Below are positions 1 to 6,054 of a DNA stretch of 10,915 nt, one piece after another (position 1 is the first letter of the stretch; the number at the start of each line of letters is the position of its first letter). Source of the DNA: JAWVZB01 sp033722375 (GTDB taxonomy: Bacteria > Actinomycetota > Nitriliruptoria > Nitriliruptorales > Nitriliruptoraceae). Under the pieces are notes generated by a model. That model ran no database searches and had not been told where the DNA came from. It saw only the letters and a list, made by a program, of their open reading frames with translations. Made by a program: the position numbers and the translations under genes. The stretch is from positions 1 through 10,915 of the forward strand of contig JAWVZB010000100.1 of the NCBI GenBank assembly GCA_033722375.1. Direction: 5' to 3'.

Positions 1-41
1 ACGTGGTGGCTGGCGGGTCGGGAGGTCTGGTTCGAGGTCAT
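1..41 (-). CDS. Possible 5' end of a gene leaving the window (partial)
   Basis: An ATG on the minus strand at 41-39 opens a frame read as MTSNQTSRPASHH before the window ends. Only 13 codons are visible, so no family can be named. Support is indirect: the peptide is polar, as actinobacterial N-termini often are, and a TANNNT hexamer (TAGAGT, minus strand, 53-48) sits exactly six bases before the ATG. That is the layout of a leaderless start and matches the one seen at 6055. There is no convincing SD. The alternative is that this is non-coding DNA downstream of the pirin gene. Confidence 0.3.
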   Translation of the reverse strand, partial: MTSNQTSRPASHH

Positions 42-47
42 GCAGCC

Positions 48-53
48 ACTCTA
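48..53 (-). promoter_or_regulatory. Candidate -10 box for a leaderless start at 41
   Basis: On the minus strand this reads TAGAGT, followed by six bases and then ATG at 41. A transcript starting at that A would have no leader. No recognisable -35 box lies at the expected distance, so the call rests on hexamer and spacing alone. Confidence 0.3.
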
Positions 54-79
54 CGCAGCGGGTGTGACACGTCCTGGCG

Positions 80-98
80 CTGTGGGAGCTATCCACAG
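80..98. repeat. Short inverted repeat CTGTGG-N7-CCACAG
   Basis: Two perfect 6-base arms (80-85 and 93-98) are separated by seven bases. They lie upstream of the putative minus-strand start at 41, about where an operator for that gene could be. Six-base arms can occur by chance, so function is unproven. Confidence 0.3.
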
Positions 99-171
99 CA
101 CGGTCGTGCACTGTCCGCACACCCTGGGTGGCGGAGCGACCACAACCCACCCCCGACCGTGTCGACCGGCC

Positions 172-222
172 AACTCGTTCGTCAGACTACGAACAACTCG
201 TTCGCAGAAATACGAACGAGTT
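172..222. repeat. Tandem/inverted half-site array (operator-like or terminator hairpin)
   Basis: The 10-mer AACTCGTTCG occurs twice directly (172-181, 195-204) and once inverted as CGAACGAGTT (213-222). The core GTTCG/CGAAC appears four times in alternating orientation, starting at 177, 190, 200 and 213, so the spacings are 13, 10 and 13. The block can be read as two 23-base units (172-194, 195-217), each itself an inverted repeat. It is about 45% G+C in a GC-rich setting. The second and third 10-mers form a perfect 10-bp stem with an 8-base loop, 16 bases past the pirin stop codon, so as RNA it could end the pirin transcript; no U tract follows. As DNA it resembles a paired operator for a dimeric repressor acting on the gene to the left. 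The sequence does not decide between these. Confidence 0.6.
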
Positions 223-237
223 CAGCTCGTCCTGTTC

Positions 238-1161
238 CTACGCGTCGTGCGGCAGCCAGGGCGGGCGGGGCGCGTCGAGCCGCTCCAGCTTCGAGGCCAC
301 GTCGCTGAAGCGGTCGGTGCGATCCTGCCAGTCCCGCCAGGCCTGGGTGATCTCGTCGCGCTCGCGGGCGACGAAGTTCCACCACATCAGCACCTCCTCG
401 CCCAGCGGCTCGCCGCCGAGGAAGAGCAGCCGGACGCCGTCGTGCTCTGCCGACAACGGCACCTCGTCGACGCCGGTCGGGACGAGCGCGAGGTAGCCCT
501 CCTCGACGATGTGCTCGCCCACCTTGACGCGGCCGTCCAACGGCGCGATCGCGTACTCGAAGCTCCGGTCGCCAGCCACCGCGGTGGTTCCGGCCGGTAG
601 GGTGAGGTCGGCCCCCACGCCCGGTGCGTCCCAAGCGACGCCGGAGTCGGTTCCATCGAGCTGGCCGAGGAGCAACAGGCCGTGCGCCCCGCCCACCTCG
701 ACCTCTGGGAGCTCCGCGTGGTGGACGAAGTCCGCGGTCCCGTGTCGGGTCTCCTCGGGCTGGGCGAGCCACATCTGCGCTCCGCGGAACGGCGGCTCGG
801 CGGCGAGCTCGGCGTGCGCGACGCCGTGGCCGGCCGTCATGAGGTTGAGCTGTCCTGGACGGATGACCTGCGCGCTGCCGAGCGAGTCGGTGTGGAGCGC
901 CTCCCCCTCGAGCAGCCACGTCACGGTCGACAGGCCGATGTGGGGATGGGGCCCCACCTCCAGCGGATCGGGGTCGGTGGCGTCCTCGGGCCCGAGGAGA
1001 TCCACGAAGCACCACGGGCCCACGGTCCTTCGGCCCTTCGTCGGCAGGACCCGGACGACGTCCAGCCCCCCGACGGTGGTGCGACGCCCCTCCCGGACCT
1101 CGACGTCGGCGAGGGGTTCGTTCTCGCACTGTTCGTCGCGCTTCTCGACCGGTCCACTCAC
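238..1161 (-). CDS. Pirin family protein (cupin, iron-binding)
   Basis: This encodes a 307-residue bicupin of the pirin family. The N-terminal cupin keeps all four metal-ligand positions known from human pirin: H72 and H74 in PHPHIG, and H116 and E118 in GHGVAHAE. The flanking TVTWLLEG and PGQLNLMTAGHG segments are typical of the family, and the C-terminal cupin runs to LPHDA. Bacterial pirins are variously described as quercetin dioxygenase-like enzymes or metabolic/redox regulators; the substrate cannot be told from sequence. The GTG at 1161 is chosen because GGAGGT (minus strand, 1173-1168) lies six bases upstream and because homology begins soon after. The frame stays open far upstream, but that part is antisense to the DUF445 gene. 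It is divergent from that gene with a 45-base gap, so its promoter probably lies inside the neighbour's 5' end. Confidence 0.93.
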   Translation of the reverse strand: MSGPVEKRDEQCENEPLADVEVREGRRTTVGGLDVVRVLPTKGRRTVGPWCFVDLLGPEDATDPDPLEVGPHPHIGLSTVTWLLEGEALHTDSLGSAQVIRPGQLNLMTAGHGVAHAELAAEPPFRGAQMWLAQPEETRHGTADFVHHAELPEVEVGGAHGLLLLGQLDGTDSGVAWDAPGVGADLTLPAGTTAVAGDRSFEYAIAPLDGRVKVGEHIVEEGYLALVPTGVDEVPLSAEHDGVRLLFLGGEPLGEEVLMWWNFVARERDEITQAWRDWQDRTDRFSDVASKLERLDAPRPPWLPHDA

Positions 1162-1174
1162 GTCTGCACCTCCG

Positions 1175-1192
1175 GTCGGACGAGGGTCCGAC
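1175..1192. repeat. Inverted repeat in the divergent intergenic region
   Basis: GTCGGAC (1175-1181) and GTCCGAC (1186-1192) form perfect 7-base arms around a 4-base loop, GAGG. The hairpin fills much of the 45-base gap between the divergent pirin and DUF445 starts. It lies just upstream of the pirin SD and in the likely promoter region of the DUF445 gene. It could be an operator shared by both genes or a leader hairpin on the pirin mRNA. Confidence 0.45.
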
Positions 1193-1194
1193 GC

Positions 1195-1200
1195 TAGTCG
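1195..1200 (+). promoter_or_regulatory. Weak candidate -10 box for a leaderless DUF445 start
   Basis: TAGTCG ends six bases before ATG 1207, the same spacing as the leaderless candidates at 41 and 6055, and no SD precedes 1207. The last base of the hexamer departs from TANNNT, so support is weak. Confidence 0.2.
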
Positions 1201-1206
1201 TACGGC

Positions 1207-2415
1207 ATGATGCGCGGGATGTCGTTCGATCTGAAGCTCCTCACTATCCCGGTGGTCGCCGCCGTGATCGGCTACGTCACGAACTGGCTGGCGGTGAAGA
1301 TGACGTTCCGCCCGATCGACTTCGTCGGCATCCCGCCCTACCTCGGATGGCAGGGGATCATCCCCTCGAAGGCGCGCAAGATGGCGTCCATCGCGGTCGA
1401 CTCGAGCCTCGCGAAGCTCGCCACGCTGCGCGAGATCTTCGAGGAGATGGATCCGGACCGCATCGCCGAGCACCTCCTCAAGACCTTCGAGCCGCGCGCG
1501 GCCGAGGTCACCGAAGCACTGATCCGCGAGCGCCAGCCAGGGCTGTGGGACGAGCTCCCTCGCCCCGTCAAGGCAGCGCTCGTCGAACGGGTCCATCGCA
1601 AGCTGCCCACCCGCATCGACGCCCTGGTCGACGACATCACCGCGCACATCGACCAGCTCCTCGATCTGCGGCTGATGGTGATCCGCAAGATGGCCGAGGA
1701 CCGGACGCTTCTGAACCGCACGTTCTGGGAGGTCGGTCGCGAGGAGTTCCGGTTCATCATCAACTCCGGGGCCTACTTCGGCTTCGTGCTCGGGCTCATC
1801 CAGATGGGTATCTGGATGCTCGCGCCGGTCTGGTGGATCCTCCCGGTGGCGGGGCTCGGGGTCGGCTACGCGACCAACTGGTTGGCGCTCAACATCATCT
1901 TCCGCCCCGTCGCCCCGCGGAAGCTGGGGCCCTTCGTGCTCCACGGGCTGTTCCTGAAACGACAGGACGAGGTCTCGGAGGAGTACGCGCACCTCATCAC
2001 CCGCGAAGTGCTCACGATCCGCAACTTCAGCGACGAGATGCTCAACGGGCCCCGCGGCGACCGCACTCGGGCGTTGATCCGCAGCCACGTCGCCCCGCTG
2101 GTCGACGAGGCCCTCGGGATCGCACAGCCGGCGGTCGAGGCGGCGGTCGGTTCGCGAGAGCTGGCCTCGATCCGCGAGCAACTGTCCGTCCAGGCGATCG
2201 AACTGTCCACGCAGGCCTTCGACGACCCCGTCTTCAACGCCGAGCGATCGGTCGTGGTCGAGCGCGAGATGGCGGCCCGCATGAAGGAGATGACCGCCAC
2301 CGAGTTCCGGGGACTGCTCCGACCGGCCTTCGAGGAGGAGGAGTGGAAGCTGATCGCGGTGGGGTCCGTGCTCGGCGGACTCGCGGGTCTGGCACAGTCG
2401 GTGTTCGTGTTCTGA
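1207..2415 (+). CDS. DUF445 family membrane protein
   Basis: This encodes a 402-residue protein of the DUF445 family (relatives include Bacillus YheB). Function is not established. Two copies of the family signature are visible: GYVTNWLAVKMTFRP at residues 22-36 and GYATNWLALNIIFRP at 220-234. Each lies at the end of a hydrophobic segment (about 9-30 and about 187-232), suggesting an internal duplication. A last membrane segment, about 382-402, ends the protein at SVFVF. Between these are long charged helical regions (about 50-175 and 240-375), rich in E, R and D. ATG codons at 1207, 1210 and 1219 are all possible starts; 1207 is taken because a -10-like hexamer is placed for leaderless initiation, but MSFDLK at 1219 is also plausible. 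The DUF4393 gene follows after 48 bases on the same strand and may share its transcript. Confidence 0.9.
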   Translation: MMRGMSFDLKLLTIPVVAAVIGYVTNWLAVKMTFRPIDFVGIPPYLGWQGIIPSKARKMASIAVDSSLAKLATLREIFEEMDPDRIAEHLLKTFEPRAAEVTEALIRERQPGLWDELPRPVKAALVERVHRKLPTRIDALVDDITAHIDQLLDLRLMVIRKMAEDRTLLNRTFWEVGREEFRFIINSGAYFGFVLGLIQMGIWMLAPVWWILPVAGLGVGYATNWLALNIIFRPVAPRKLGPFVLHGLFLKRQDEVSEEYAHLITREVLTIRNFSDEMLNGPRGDRTRALIRSHVAPLVDEALGIAQPAVEAAVGSRELASIREQLSVQAIELSTQAFDDPVFNAERSVVVEREMAARMKEMTATEFRGLLRPAFEEEEWKLIAVGSVLGGLAGLAQSVFVF

Positions 2416-2463
2416 GACGTCGAGCTCTGAGGTCCGCGACCGCGTCGCGACGGAGAGGTGACC

Positions 2464-3183
2464 ATGATCGGAGAGATCGCACGACAGGCACTGCGCGCTG
2501 CGCGGAAGGGGGCGGTGGCGACGACCGGCACCTGGATCGCCGTGCTGGAGCGCCTCAACCGGGTCCTGGCCGAGGGGGAGGCGCCCCGCCCGCCCGAGGT
2601 GTCACTCCGGGAGCTGCGTCGGATGCTCGGGCTGACCGACGAGCCGGAGCCGGAGGAGGAGCACCCCCACGGTGCCACCGGCCGCGAGCGGCTGTCCGAC
2701 GACGAGCTCCGCGACCAGTTCGCCGAGCTGCTGGCACGCTCCCAGGCCCCCGAGGCCCCCGACGGCTCCCATCCGGCGTTCCGGAGCATGATCGACGAGC
2801 TCACCCCGGACGAAGCCCGGATCCTCCGCCTGCTGGCGGACGACGGCCCCCAGCCCGTCGTCACCGTGCGTGCAACGAACCTGATCGGGCGCGGCGAGGT
2901 CACGATCCTCGAGAACGTCACGCTGCTCGGCGAGCGGGCCGGCTGCCACCACCCCGAGGCCGGCCCGGCCTACCTCGACAACCTCCAGCGGCTCGGGCTC
3001 GTCCGCCTCGTCCCCGAGGAGCTGCCCGGCGACGAGGACTACGACGTGATCGAGTCCCGCCCCGAGGTCGCCGAGGCCGAGGAGGAGATCACCGAGGAGC
3101 GCAACCAGCGGCCGCGTATGGTGCGCGGGAACGCCCGGCTCAGCCGCCTCGGGAGCCTCCTCTGTGACATCTGCCTCGACTGA
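2464..3183 (+). CDS. DUF4393 / Abi-alpha-like protein
   Basis: This encodes a 239-residue soluble, acidic protein. The middle carries the DUF4393 (Abi-alpha) pattern: DDELRDQFAELLA (79-91), HPAFRSMIDELTPDEARIL (103-121), then the LQRLGLVRL segment (174-182). The C-terminal NARLSRLGSLLCDICLD is also the usual family ending. The family name comes from a proposed link to abortive phage infection; most members are uncharacterised and many sit outside defence islands, so a defence role here is only a possibility. ATG 2464 is preferred over the in-frame GTG 2458, because GGAGAGG (2452-2458) lies five bases before 2464 and would overlap the GTG. Residues 40-100 are rich in P and E and probably flexible. 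The 3' end overlaps the next gene by 20 bases. Confidence 0.78.
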   Translation: MIGEIARQALRAARKGAVATTGTWIAVLERLNRVLAEGEAPRPPEVSLRELRRMLGLTDEPEPEEEHPHGATGRERLSDDELRDQFAELLARSQAPEAPDGSHPAFRSMIDELTPDEARILRLLADDGPQPVVTVRATNLIGRGEVTILENVTLLGERAGCHHPEAGPAYLDNLQRLGLVRLVPEELPGDEDYDVIESRPEVAEAEEEITEERNQRPRMVRGNARLSRLGSLLCDICLD

Positions 3184-4498
3184 CACGCCCGACGGGCGCG
3201 GCGAGGTCCTGACCGATGCCGACGACGTGCGCGCGTGGCTCGCGGACGAGGTGTACGCCCCGTCGGAGGACGACCCCGAGCGGGGCGCGGTCGGTCTCGA
3301 GGTCGAGCTGTTCCCGTTCTGGACCACCGGGGACGGTGGGCCGGCGGCGAGGCTGGCGCTCGTCGAGATGGTCGGGATCATCGACGAGCTGGCAGAGCGC
3401 GATCCCGACTCTGGCGACGGCCGCCCCTCCTGGCACCGCGACGAGGTCCTGATCACCGAGGAGCCCGGGGCCCAGCTCGAGCTCGCGGGGCCGCCGGACG
3501 AGTCGGCGGCCGCCGCCCTCGACCGGGTCGAGCGCCTCACGCGCGAGTTGGCGGAGGCGTTCGACGACGCCGGAGCCGCCCTGGTCTCCGCAGGTCTCGA
3601 CCTCTGGAGCGACCCGGATCAGGTACCCGTCCAGCTCGAGATCCCCCGCTACCACGCCATGAACGGCTACTTCGATGCCCGCGGTGGTCGGCACGGGCAC
3701 CTGCTCATGTGCGCGTCGTGCTCGATCCAGGTCAACGTGGACCTCGGTCCGCCCGCGACCGCCCGCAAGCGCTGGCTGCTCGCGAACCTCGCCTCCCCGG
3801 TGTTCACCGCCGTGTTCGCAGCCAGTCCCACGCCCGAGGCCGTCAACGGCCGTGCCATGGGGTGGCGCGGCCTCGACCCCACCCGCACTGGCGTGTCCCC
3901 GGCCCTGGTCACGGGGGAGACGGACCCGGTCGTCCACGTGCTCGACGACACATTGCGGGCTGACGTGATGATGGTCGAGAGGGACGACGACTGGGTACCT
4001 GGCGAGCCGGGGTGGAGCTTCGGTGACTGGGTCCGGGACGGGCACGAGGAGTTCGGCCCGCCGACCAACGACGACCTGCGCATCCACCTCACCACCCTGT
4101 TCCCCGAGGCGCGGCTGCGGGGGTTCCTCGAGATCCGCACCCTCGATGCCCTGCCGGGGCGGTGGCGGGGCGCCGCGGTGGAGCTCGTCACGGCCTTGTT
4201 CTACGACTCGGTGGCGCTGGAGGAGGCCACCAGGGCCCTGGCGCCGGTCCGTGAGCGCTTGCCGGCACTCCTCCGACGTGCCGCCGAAGCGGGACTCGGT
4301 GATCCCGAGATCGCCGACCTCGCCGACCAGGTCATGCGGGTGGCCGGTGACGCTGTGACACGCCGCGGTCACCGTCAGTGCGACGCCGCGCACGAGTACC
4401 TGGAGCGGTACACGCTGCGTGGCAGGAGCCCGTCGGACGAGCTGCGTGAGCTCCTCGACCGGGATCCTTCGGCCGCCTTCGGCTGGGCACGGGAGTGA
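3164..4498 (+). CDS. egtA: Glutamate-cysteine ligase, EgtA-like
   Basis: This encodes a 444-residue enzyme expected to join L-glutamate and L-cysteine to gamma-glutamylcysteine using ATP. In Actinobacteria the EgtA member supplies this for ergothioneine synthesis. Visible family segments are GLEVELFPF (44-52, acidic residues of the active site), GAQLELAGPP (102-111), PRYHAMNGYF (161-170), SCSIQVNVD (185-193), DLRIHLTTLFPEA (305-317) and FLEIRTLDALPG (321-332). Order and spacing resemble mycobacterial EgtA as I recall it. The GTG start at 3164 lies inside the end of the DUF4393 gene, with GGGAG (3151-3155) eight bases upstream, so translation is probably coupled. No egtB, egtC or egtD is in the window, so the product's use is inferred. 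The symbol is by family resemblance; a general gamma-glutamylcysteine ligase role is the alternative. Confidence 0.85.
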   Translation: MTSASTDTPDGRGEVLTDADDVRAWLADEVYAPSEDDPERGAVGLEVELFPFWTTGDGGPAARLALVEMVGIIDELAERDPDSGDGRPSWHRDEVLITEEPGAQLELAGPPDESAAAALDRVERLTRELAEAFDDAGAALVSAGLDLWSDPDQVPVQLEIPRYHAMNGYFDARGGRHGHLLMCASCSIQVNVDLGPPATARKRWLLANLASPVFTAVFAASPTPEAVNGRAMGWRGLDPTRTGVSPALVTGETDPVVHVLDDTLRADVMMVERDDDWVPGEPGWSFGDWVRDGHEEFGPPTNDDLRIHLTTLFPEARLRGFLEIRTLDALPGRWRGAAVELVTALFYDSVALEEATRALAPVRERLPALLRRAAEAGLGDPEIADLADQVMRVAGDAVTRRGHRQCDAAHEYLERYTLRGRSPSDELRELLDRDPSAAFGWARE

Positions 4499-4673
4499 CT
4501 CAAGTCGGTTCCCGGCGTGGGGCCGTCGGGCCAGGGGATGCCGCCGGTCGGACACCCCCATTCCGATCATGCTCGCGGCAGGAGCCACGGCCTCGGGCGT
4601 CGAAGATGTCTACAGCCACGCCGGAACCGGCCGGGCCGGCAGCGCAGCAACACGACCAGCCAGAAGGGCACCA
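4499..4673. other. Gap between egtA and the acidic membrane protein gene
   Basis: These 175 bases hold no clear terminator or promoter. A GCCGG-AA-CCGGC inverted repeat is at 4620-4631. An alternative reading frame opens at ATG 4606 (MSTATPEPAGPAAQQHDQPE...) and keeps G/C in most third codon positions to about 4735. This may mean the downstream gene really starts here and that a frameshift separates the two parts. Confidence 0.5.
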
Positions 4674-5636
4674 GTGCACCGCCACGATCCTCGGCCTGAT
4701 CTGCCGTCACGCCGCGCACGCGAGCGGCTGGCCGGCACCCTGCACCGGGAGGTCGCCGAGCTGCAGGTCCGGTTGTCCGAAGCGTCGCTGCGGTCCGATC
4801 TCTACCGAGCGGCCGGCCAGCCGCAGGCGGCGGCGGACGCCGTGGCGGACCAGCAGGAGCTCCTCGACGACTTCCACGCGCGCGTCGATGCCGCGGTCTC
4901 CAGCGCCATCGTGGAGCGGGAGGCCGAACAGATCATCGCGGAGGAGCTCGCCCGCCACCGTCAGGAAGGACCCGCAGAGTCGCGTCCGCCCGTGGCCCTG
5001 ATGGCAGCCCTCGCGGGCTTGTTCCTGCTCGCTGTCATGGTCGTCACCGAGGAGCCCCCCGGCCAACTGCTCCGATCCAGCCCTCCGCCAGGGCTGGACG
5101 AGCCGTCCGCCTCCCAGATGGACGCGACGCCGCTCGGCCTGTACGCACCCGCCGATGCGGATGCCGAGGGCGAGATCGCCCACGCGGAGATCACACCCCC
5201 GGACGCTGGCGACTCCACCCAGCGCCCCGACGACGTCGCAGAGATCCCGCCGCGGACGCTGGACAGCTTGCTCGCCCTGCTCCAGCGAGACGCGGAGGTC
5301 GTCGAAGAGCTCCTGGCGGCGACGCTGGACCTGGGTGTCCTCGACCGTGCGGAGTCGACCGCTGACCGGGAGGAACGGCCACAGGAGCAGGGATCGGACA
5401 CCACCGAGGATGCGGGCCCCGAGACCGACGATCCGTCCGACAGTGCTGGGAACGGGACCGCCGAGGAGGACGACACCGCGACAGAGGAAGGGGAGGCCCC
5501 GGACAGCGGTGACGAGGAGCCGGTCGAGGGGTCCGTCGAGGACGACGTCGTGATCCCTGACGACGACGGGGTTCTCGGTGGCGAGTCCGGGTCCACGGCT
5601 CTCGGCACGACGTTCCATGAGCCCGAGATCGGCTGA
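4674..5636 (+). CDS. Unrecognised single-pass membrane protein with coiled coil and acidic tail
   Basis: I do not recognise a family. From GTG 4674 the protein has 320 residues. Residues 1-18 are basic; about 17-98 are predicted by eye as long charged helices with coiled-coil character (EVAELQVRLSEASLR, then REAEQIIAEELARHRQE). One membrane segment follows at 107-125 (VALMAALAGLFLLAVMVVT), then a 195-residue tail full of D, E, G, S, T and P. One helical patch (TLDSLLALLQRDAEVVEELL) breaks the tail. The basic N-terminus and lack of a signal peptide suggest N-in/C-out, with an acidic, disordered surface tail. AGAAGGG (4662-4668), five bases before the GTG, supports this start. Third-position G/C just after it is poorer than in frame +1, so the N-terminus may be wrong or frameshifted. 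Such a protein could act in envelope organisation, but this is not shown. Confidence 0.65.
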   Translation: MHRHDPRPDLPSRRARERLAGTLHREVAELQVRLSEASLRSDLYRAAGQPQAAADAVADQQELLDDFHARVDAAVSSAIVEREAEQIIAEELARHRQEGPAESRPPVALMAALAGLFLLAVMVVTEEPPGQLLRSSPPPGLDEPSASQMDATPLGLYAPADADAEGEIAHAEITPPDAGDSTQRPDDVAEIPPRTLDSLLALLQRDAEVVEELLAATLDLGVLDRAESTADREERPQEQGSDTTEDAGPETDDPSDSAGNGTAEEDDTATEEGEAPDSGDEEPVEGSVEDDVVIPDDDGVLGGESGSTALGTTFHEPEIG

Positions 5637-5662
5637 GGATGTGGTCCGGGCCGGTCACGTTG

Positions 5663-5668
5663 TAGGAT
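5663..5668 (+). promoter_or_regulatory. Candidate -10 box upstream of the small exported protein
   Basis: TAGGAT fits the TANNNT form and lies 31 bases before ATG 5700, leaving room for a short leader that carries the SD at 5685-5690. No good -35 match is seen 16-18 bases upstream. Together with the SD it suggests a new transcript starting here. Confidence 0.35.
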
Positions 5669-5684
5669 TCGGCACCGACCGTCC

Positions 5685-5690
5685 GGAGGA
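5685..5690 (+). promoter_or_regulatory. Ribosome binding site for the gene at 5700
   Basis: GGAGGA, nine bases before ATG 5700, is one of the strongest SD sites in the window and fixes this start. Confidence 0.65.
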
Positions 5691-5699
5691 CCACCTTCC

Positions 5700-6032
5700 A
5701 TGTCCCGTCGTTCGAGGTTCGCCCGCCTCGTCGCGAGTCTGACGCTCGCGCTCGTCGCCACCGTCGGCGTCGCCGGCCCGGCTGTCGCGGACGCCGGACC
5801 CGTGGTTCTGGCGGCCGAGGGGGGTGGCGAGGGCGAGGCGCCGCCCGGTCCGGACCCCATGCCGGCCGACGCCACCGACAATCCGGCCGCCCCCATGGAG
5901 TACGAGGCCAACTTCCTCTGGGGAGCCGCCGTCGGGCTACTCGTTCTCACGATCTTCGCGGTTCTCGGTGTGGGCGGGCTCTACTACCTGCTCGTCGTCC
6001 GGCCGCGCCAGCGTGAGGGTTCGTCCGCCTGA
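5700..6032 (+). CDS. Small exported membrane protein, function unknown
   Basis: This 110-residue protein matches no family I recognise. Its N-terminus is a textbook Sec signal: basic MSRRSRFAR, a hydrophobic core at 10-27, and a likely cleavage site after AVA (28-30) or ADA (30-32). A flexible mature stretch rich in G, E, P, A and D (33-70) follows. A hydrophobic helix at about 73-100 (NFLWGAAVGLLVLTIFAVLG onward) then ends in a basic tail, RPRQREGSSA. The predicted topology is an outside acidic segment, one membrane pass and a short cytoplasmic tail (type I). It lies 63 bases after the acidic-tailed membrane protein and 22 before the metalloprotease gene. Both unknown neighbours place acidic, disordered segments outside the cell. 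If the signal is not cleaved, it would be a two-pass hairpin protein. Confidence 0.75.
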   Translation: MSRRSRFARLVASLTLALVATVGVAGPAVADAGPVVLAAEGGGEGEAPPGPDPMPADATDNPAAPMEYEANFLWGAAVGLLVLTIFAVLGVGGLYYLLVVRPRQREGSSA

Positions 6033-6042
6033 GTCGGGTCCG

Positions 6043-6048
6043 TACGCT
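6043..6048 (+). promoter_or_regulatory. Candidate -10 box for a leaderless metalloprotease gene
   Basis: TACGCT (TANNNT form) is followed by six bases and then the GTG at 6055, so transcription would begin at or next to the start codon. No SD is present between the previous stop and 6055. Leaderless GTG/ATG genes with this spacing are well known in Actinobacteria. Confidence 0.45.
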
Positions 6049-6054
6049 CGCGCT

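Noticed and set aside
1162..2181. Minus-strand open frame extending the pirin frame by about 340 codons across the DUF445 gene
   Set aside because: A strong SD and the beginning of pirin homology place the start at 1161. The upstream part is antisense to a well-supported gene and is an effect of high G+C and codon bias.
2416..2463. GTCGCGAC palindrome between DUF445 and DUF4393
   Set aside because: An 8-base palindrome is expected by chance in DNA this GC-rich, and it lies within a normal operon gap.
1347..3167. 606-codon plus-strand frame overlapping DUF445 and DUF4393
   Set aside because: Its composition (R, G, P, A) is typical of an out-of-frame reading, and both overlapped genes have family motifs in their own frames.
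2464..3183. A complete new anti-phage system built on the Abi-alpha-like gene
   Set aside because: No nuclease, toxin-antitoxin partner, transposase or other defence gene is near; the neighbours are metabolic and housekeeping genes.
4466..4482. Direct repeat CCTTCGG-CCG-CCTTCGG near the end of egtA
   Set aside because: It encodes ordinary residues in frame, and chance is enough to explain it. It is not a hairpin, so it is not a terminator.
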